Assembly: GCA_016648135.1 (NCBI GenBank)
Contig: JADDOH010004276.1
Location: 124,001-188,000 of the forward strand
Source: Agrypnia vestita
Taxonomy: Eukaryota; Arthropoda; Insecta; Trichoptera; Phryganeidae
DNA length: 64,000 nucleotides
Reading direction: 5' to 3'
The translations under genes and the position numbers were made by a program. Positions 59,690-64,000 of this stretch are shown here, piece by piece (positions within the stretch are counted from its first letter, which is position 1; each line of letters opens with the position of its first letter). A model generated the notes under the pieces. The model was not told the origin of the DNA and did no database searches. It was given only the letters and a program-made list of their open reading frames with translations.

Positions 59690-59860
59690 GCTGGAAGATG
59701 GTCCCCTTAGATGCTTCAACAACCGGCGAGCTTGCATGCGAAGATGTATGAATGTGGATGAGGCGAGAGTTGTATGTCAGGACAGAAGAGTGTGGCGCTC
59801 TATCCTCTCTGCCTACCCCCACGGGAAATGGCGTGATGGTAAGTAAGTAAGTAGAAAAGA
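59690..59860 (+). pseudogene. LINE C-terminal scrap
   Basis: One frame reads M-N-V-D-E-A-R-V-V-C-Q-D-R-R-V-W-R, then S-I-L-S-A-Y-P-H-G-K-W-R-D-G. The D-R-x-x-W-R-S-x-x-S-A-Y-P block is a typical C-terminus of an animal LINE reverse transcriptase. A GTAAGTAAGTAAGTA tail follows, as expected for a 3' end. Confidence 0.65.
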
Positions 59861-59869
59861 GAAATAGAA

Positions 59870-60715
59870 TTCACACAAAAAGTTTTGGGTGGAATTTGTA
59901 AAAAATTTCATTTCTGCAAGTGACGTGTGCGCAGTTCTCATCTGGCGTAGGACCTTTCGAAGAAACACACTATTCTATGAAAAATTTACTTGTCTATTAC
60001 AAAAAACTCCTTGACATAGAGATAAGTCAAAATATACGATTCAGGACGAGTTTTTTCTCGACCTAACTTGATCTACAGAACAAATTTGTTGTGCGCAAAC
60101 AAGTGAGATAAATTAAGAACTGACATGAAGTTAGGTACAGAAACGTCGGAAATAAAACTTCTAGCCGTAGGACGAATTACGGCTAGAATTTTAAATCAAG
60201 TTTTTCATAAGATAAAATTATTTAATTAATATTTGTTTCTCAGAATCTTTACTATTGCACAACTTTTTTGTTGCTACCTAATGGTGCGAGATATCTCACA
60301 TGCAGGGAAATTAATATCCTTAAAATTTATGATTATAATTAAAAGGAATATTTCATCCGATATACCTCCGTAATAAATTTAAATTATGTTTTTATGTGTA
60401 AAACTATTGGAAAGCTTGTTAGTGTTACACGCAACAATTACTGCGAAACTTGCTAGACTACAATTATTTTCGAAAATCTTCTTTGTAATATAAAATTTTG
60501 AAGTAAATACAAATTGAAATAATGTAACACGAGATCTCTGCTTGAAGCTCTACTTTCATGAACTCCCGTTTTTATAAGAACAGCGCACTTTTTTTGCACG
60601 AAAGTAAGATGTATTACAAATTGATTTTGAATACAGAGCGGAGATTTAAAATTGATATGCTTTTGGAAAAAGATCGCTGGCACCACAATTTCAAACACAT
60701 TACCTTCAACAGAAT
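59870..60715. other. AT-rich stretch, no gene seen
   Basis: No motif or repeat is supported. Confidence 0.45.
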
Positions 60716-60717
60716 GT

Positions 60718-61005
60718 TAGTTAACTTAGTAAAACCACTACCAGATTTAAGGTCTACCGGTTTCGAGACGTACCCGTCTCTTCGTCAAGACCAACACTAC
60801 ACTACTATATTCACAAGACTTTAAACCACAGCCATAGTATTGTTGAAGTTTCACCAATATTGATCACATGTGAAAGTTCAACAGTACTATGTTTGTGGTA
60901 TATAGTGTTGTGAATATAGTAGTGTAGTGTTAGTCCTGACGAAGAGACGGGTACGACTCGAAAACGGTAGATCTTAAATCCGGTAGTGGTTTTGCTAAGT
61001 TTTCT
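60718..61005. mobile_element. ~288-bp palindrome with almost no spacer
   Basis: The left half (AAAACCACTACCAGATTTAA, GGTCTACCGG, TACCCGTCTCTTCGTCA, AACACTACACTACTATATTC) is mirrored in order by the right half, out to AAACTTAGCAAAACCACTAC read in reverse. The centre is near 60861 (TGTTGAA ... TTCAACA). Mismatches are scattered and few. It has no coding capacity. A fragment of the same family is at 16375-16440. Confidence 0.8.
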
Positions 61006-61009
61006 AGAC

Positions 61010-61515
61010 ATTATATTATAATATCTAATCACAAAGTTAATGCTTTAAATATTAATAATATGAATAACGTTACACTCACCCCGTATATTTCGTCCTCTGG
61101 ATAATGTTAATTTTCTTTCTGAATCCCTTAAATATTATTAATAATCAGTTTCGATTATATGATATTCGATCGTGTCAAGTCCATTATAAAATATTTGATC
61201 TGGTTCTTTAGGATCTTATCTAATTCACAGTTTGATTTTGTGAACTTTACTTTTAAACTAACATAGATTTAGAATACTCTGGTATTGGCTTTCAAGTTTA
61301 CTAAACTGTGTTCCGTAAATACTATGTAAATATTTAACTAGCGAGGATACAATGTAAACAGAACCCCAGGCAGCTGATATCCTGTCTTGTTGGTCTAGCA
61401 ATTTAAAAGCATCTACCCGAATAATCGAGAGGTGTTTGAAAGTGGACACGACTCGATAACACGACAAATAAATGAAGTAATAGCTACAATTGAAGATATA
61501 CTTTATCAAGTTTTG
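61010..61515. other. AT-rich stretch, no gene seen
   Basis: The 61258-61509 minus-strand frame has no known motif. Confidence 0.45.
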
Positions 61516-61519
61516 TGAC

Positions 61520-61720
61520 GTGGGCTCCAGCTGTCACATCTTTTGGACGGTCTTCTAGGCATCCCTCTGTTTTTTCTTGGTCCATTCTTTCCACATGGTC
61601 TCTCCAAAACCTTCTCCTTTGTCTCCCCACCTGAATAAACCTTGGATATCACACATTTTTCTGATCGCGGTATTTCTCATTCTGTCTGGTAGCCTTGCCT
61701 CTTATAGATGGCCAATTATA
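61520..61720 (-). pseudogene. LINE C-terminal scrap, frameshifted
   Basis: The minus strand reads M-R-N-T-A-I-R-K-M-C-D-I-Q in one frame, then R-R-R-F-W-R-D-H-V-E-R-M-D-Q-E in another. The R-R-x-F-W-R-D-H-V-x-R-M-D block is a standard LINE C-terminal motif. The frame change and truncated length show that it is dead. Confidence 0.7.
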
Positions 61721-61775
61721 GGTCTCCACTTTTAGAAATATGTTAATAATGATAAATATGTTATGGAATAAACAT

Positions 61776-61898
61776 AGGCATTTTGGCAGATGGTTGTATA
61801 GATATTAAACATCAGATCGGTGTTACCAGTGTGTCGGATATGATTTGATGTAAAGCGTGTGCAATCAGTGTGATTGTGCGCCTCTGCCAAAATGCACA
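61776..61898. mobile_element. ~120-bp MITE-like element
   Basis: GCATTTTGGCAGA at the left and TCTGCCAAAATGC at the right are exact complements. The centre is unrelated, with no frame. Confidence 0.55.
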
Positions 61899-61899
61899 A

Positions 61900-62230
61900 T
61901 TAGTCGGATTGCAGGTTGAGTGAACGCCGAAGGCGTGTGTGTGAATGTGCGTGAAGGTGCATGACAAGGCTGAGCGGCATGCGATACAGGTGAATAGAAA
62001 GAGGAACTCACAATTAACTCGTTGGTTTATTGAAGTCGGTTTGGAGAATGCGTTATACAACAATATACGGAGAGCGAGTTTGAGCGTGGTATCGCGGGCG
62101 CCGGTCGGTGAGAGAATGGTTTGTTACTTTGCCGGCGCCTCGGGCTTCTCGTTAGGCGATATCCCTCGAGCGCGATTGGTCCGTTTGGGACGCTCGAGGG
62201 ACTAGAGTCCAAGCAGGTCTGGCTCCACCG
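61900..62230. promoter_or_regulatory. CpG-rich island with palindromic CCAAT-containing motif
   Basis: The region is CpG-rich over about 300 bp. CCCTCGAGCG (62163-62172) and CGCTCGAGGG (62191-62200) form a perfect inverted repeat around an 18-nt loop holding ATTGG, the inverse of CCAAT. Overlapping frames in both directions reflect GC content. It could be a host promoter or a transposon end. No transcript evidence is visible. Confidence 0.3.
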
Positions 62231-62234
62231 CAGC

Positions 62235-63540
62235 GTGTTAAGAAAAATACAAAAGAAATAATAAAAAATGTTATATGCCAATAGATTGAAATGAATCAAA
62301 GAATTCATAATTTGGCCCTGATAACAAGTAAGTACTCAGCTCGTCTAATCAAATAATTATCCAGCACACAAAATATCGCTGAGTGAATTCAACTGGGAAT
62401 ATAATTTAACTTAAAATAATGTTTGTAGAAAAGTTTGTCTTTCCAATTTGGCAACCCCGCTGGAAGGGCAGCCGGGGGTGTCCTCCCTCCCCCCCCCCTG
62501 GCCCCGGCGGAAGCGACGGGGGACGTTGATTGTCAGCAGTAATTGAATTTTTAATTGGGTAAGCCCTCGTGGCACAGCTCGAATAGGGGTGACACTTTTC
62601 TATGAGAAGTTTATTTCTCAATAACAGGATACAAAATGTCACCGACCTCTGGATTGAAGCTACTCAAAATAGTTCATTATATACAGATATTTTTTTTTTA
62701 AACTTGTTGTGGGCCGTAAATTTTCTGAATTTTGTGTGATTTTTCTTTTTACGAAAAAACCATGAAAACATGCGTATATTAAAAAAAAACACACACATTC
62801 ATATTATTTTATCGTAAGTGTAAAAATGCAATGATTTTTTTATCATTTAAGTAAAAAAAGTAATCTTTTTTTGAATTTCCATAATGTTGCCAGCGCAACA
62901 TTTTCTGAAAAATAATAATTATTTTTTATTTGTTTATTAGAGACAACACTACTATTAATAATAATAATCTTCTGTGTGATATATTTTGTTGCACGGCACG
63001 GCACACGACGGGACATCGCACTCATAACACATAAATATGATACACTTTTACACACACACATATTTCAAATAAACGCAACAAAATTGCGTGTATTTTTGTT
63101 AATAAATCACTATTAGTATTCAATTGAATCATAAACCAACAAAAACTGACAAATTTCGCAAAACATATCGTATATATTTGTATATACGTGTACAAATAAA
63201 TCGAAAATCGAAAAAAATAAATCGTATTTCCCGCGCACATTGCGCGTGACCTTGACGATGGAATATTTGAATTTCGATTGCACAACACGCGATCGGGGCG
63301 ACATCTACAACTTCTCTATACGATTTTGACGGCAGAAAAACTTCCGTTTTGATTGTTGATTTAAAATATAATCGGTGATGTTTTTGAGTTGAAAATGGAA
63401 CGACAGGTCACAACAGGATTTCTCTATTGGGATAAAATTACGTTTTTCAAATTCGATACGCGGCCGTCGATAAATAATTTATTTTGTGCCTGTCGGATAC
63501 GACGGCGGCCCAGGGGGGGTTAAATGTATATACCCTTATA
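62235..63540. other. No gene seen; C-rich and CpG-rich patches
   Basis: 62460-62520 has a C-run next to GGCCCCGGCGG, and 63228-63250 has CCCGCGCACATTGCGCGTGA. Neither contains a supported gene. The rest is AT-rich. Confidence 0.4.
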
Positions 63541-63566
63541 GGTATATACCTATAATGTAAAAAAAA

Positions 63567-63681
63567 GGTATATACCTATAATAAAAATATATATATACGC
63601 ATATGCGTATATATATATTTTTAATATAGGTATATAGTCGGTCACAGCATAACCTAAGTTTATACCCACTGCACGCCACTG
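63567..63681 (-). repeat. CAGTGGCG-ended repeat, copy 2, with long palindrome
   Basis: On the minus strand it starts CAGTGGCGTGCAGTGGGTAT, then GGTTATGCTGTGACCGAC, as at 59331. It contains the perfect 42-bp palindrome at 63582-63623 (centre ACGCATATGCGT). GGTATATACCTATA recurs on each side. Confidence 0.75.
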
Positions 63682-63689
63682 CAGGCAGG

Positions 63690-64000
63690 GCATCAAATAC
63701 AGTGTTTACTTTGCTGCCTAGACCTTCAGCAACAATGATACATGGTCAAATATTTTTGTAAACACTATAAAATGTTGTCATCTATAAATGTGAAGACAAA
63801 AAATAAATAAATAATAATAATTATTATTATAATTTCCTTGTCAGTTACGCGCTGACAACCCTGGTGTAAAGTGTTTCATAGGGATCATAAAGAGCCTCTT
63901 TGGTCACTCCGGAGGCTCTGACGGAAGAGTAGCGCGACTCGGGGGACACTTGAAGGAACGTGGAAACTTGGAGAAATATAAAGTTTTTCTACAACTGTAG
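63690..64000. other. No gene seen
   Basis: The end of the window has no recognisable motif. AAATAAATAAATAATAATAA at about 63800 is a short simple repeat. Confidence 0.4.

Overview
This AT-rich 64 kb window looks like insect (at least arthropod) nuclear DNA. The case rests on a cecropia-type mariner, a CR1/L2-like LINE with an ATT-repeat tail, RTE-type LINE tails, tRNA-derived SINEs, foldback MITEs and AT microsatellites. There are no operons, no prokaryotic signals and no rRNA or functional tRNA genes. I cannot name the order or species. I found no intact host protein-coding gene, so the window is probably intergenic or lies in a very large intron. One possible spliced exon (36578-36720) and two CpG-rich islands (34860-35220, 61900-62230) are the best host-gene candidates, all weak.

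Layout. 1-9 kb: mostly plain AT-rich DNA with an RTE tail, an LTR-like block (4310-4870), SINE pieces and a small MITE. 9-14.2 kb: a hairpin MITE, a 120-bp tandem array ending against an LTR-like block, then two large foldback elements, a 1.04-kb near-palindrome (12625-13665) and a 467-bp TA-flanked foldback (13731-14197). 14-19 kb: remnants including an RTE tail. 19246-20531: a complete mariner with identical 29-bp inverted ends, TA duplications and an uninterrupted 339-codon DD34D transposase. 20.5-42 kb: gene-poor, with SINEs, MITEs and several LINE C-terminal scraps. 42006-42355: one end of a second, broken copy of the same mariner. 42495-42806: a probable solo LTR. 43.6-48.6 kb: a block richer in GC, with four separate sets of nested direct repeats. 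49.2-49.6 kb: a dense heat-shock-element cluster next to a SINE. 50139-53.6 kb: a nearly complete LINE on the minus strand, disabled by one stop codon and one short deletion. 53.8-54.9 kb: a decayed Mutator-like transposase (PF20700-type) carrying a 20-bp-arm palindrome. 54.9-64 kb: further foldbacks, MITEs and LINE scraps.

How it fits together. The window is a layered graveyard of transposons. Only the first mariner looks capable of making a functional enzyme. The small palindromic elements encode nothing and would depend on transposases supplied from elsewhere. Shared repeats link distant parts of the window: 12.6 kb with 55.8 kb, 13.7 kb with 55 and 56.5 kb, 19.2 kb with 42.0 kb, 43.4 kb with 56.3 kb, and 59.3 kb with 63.6 kb. 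All family assignments come from reading motifs by eye; no database search was possible.
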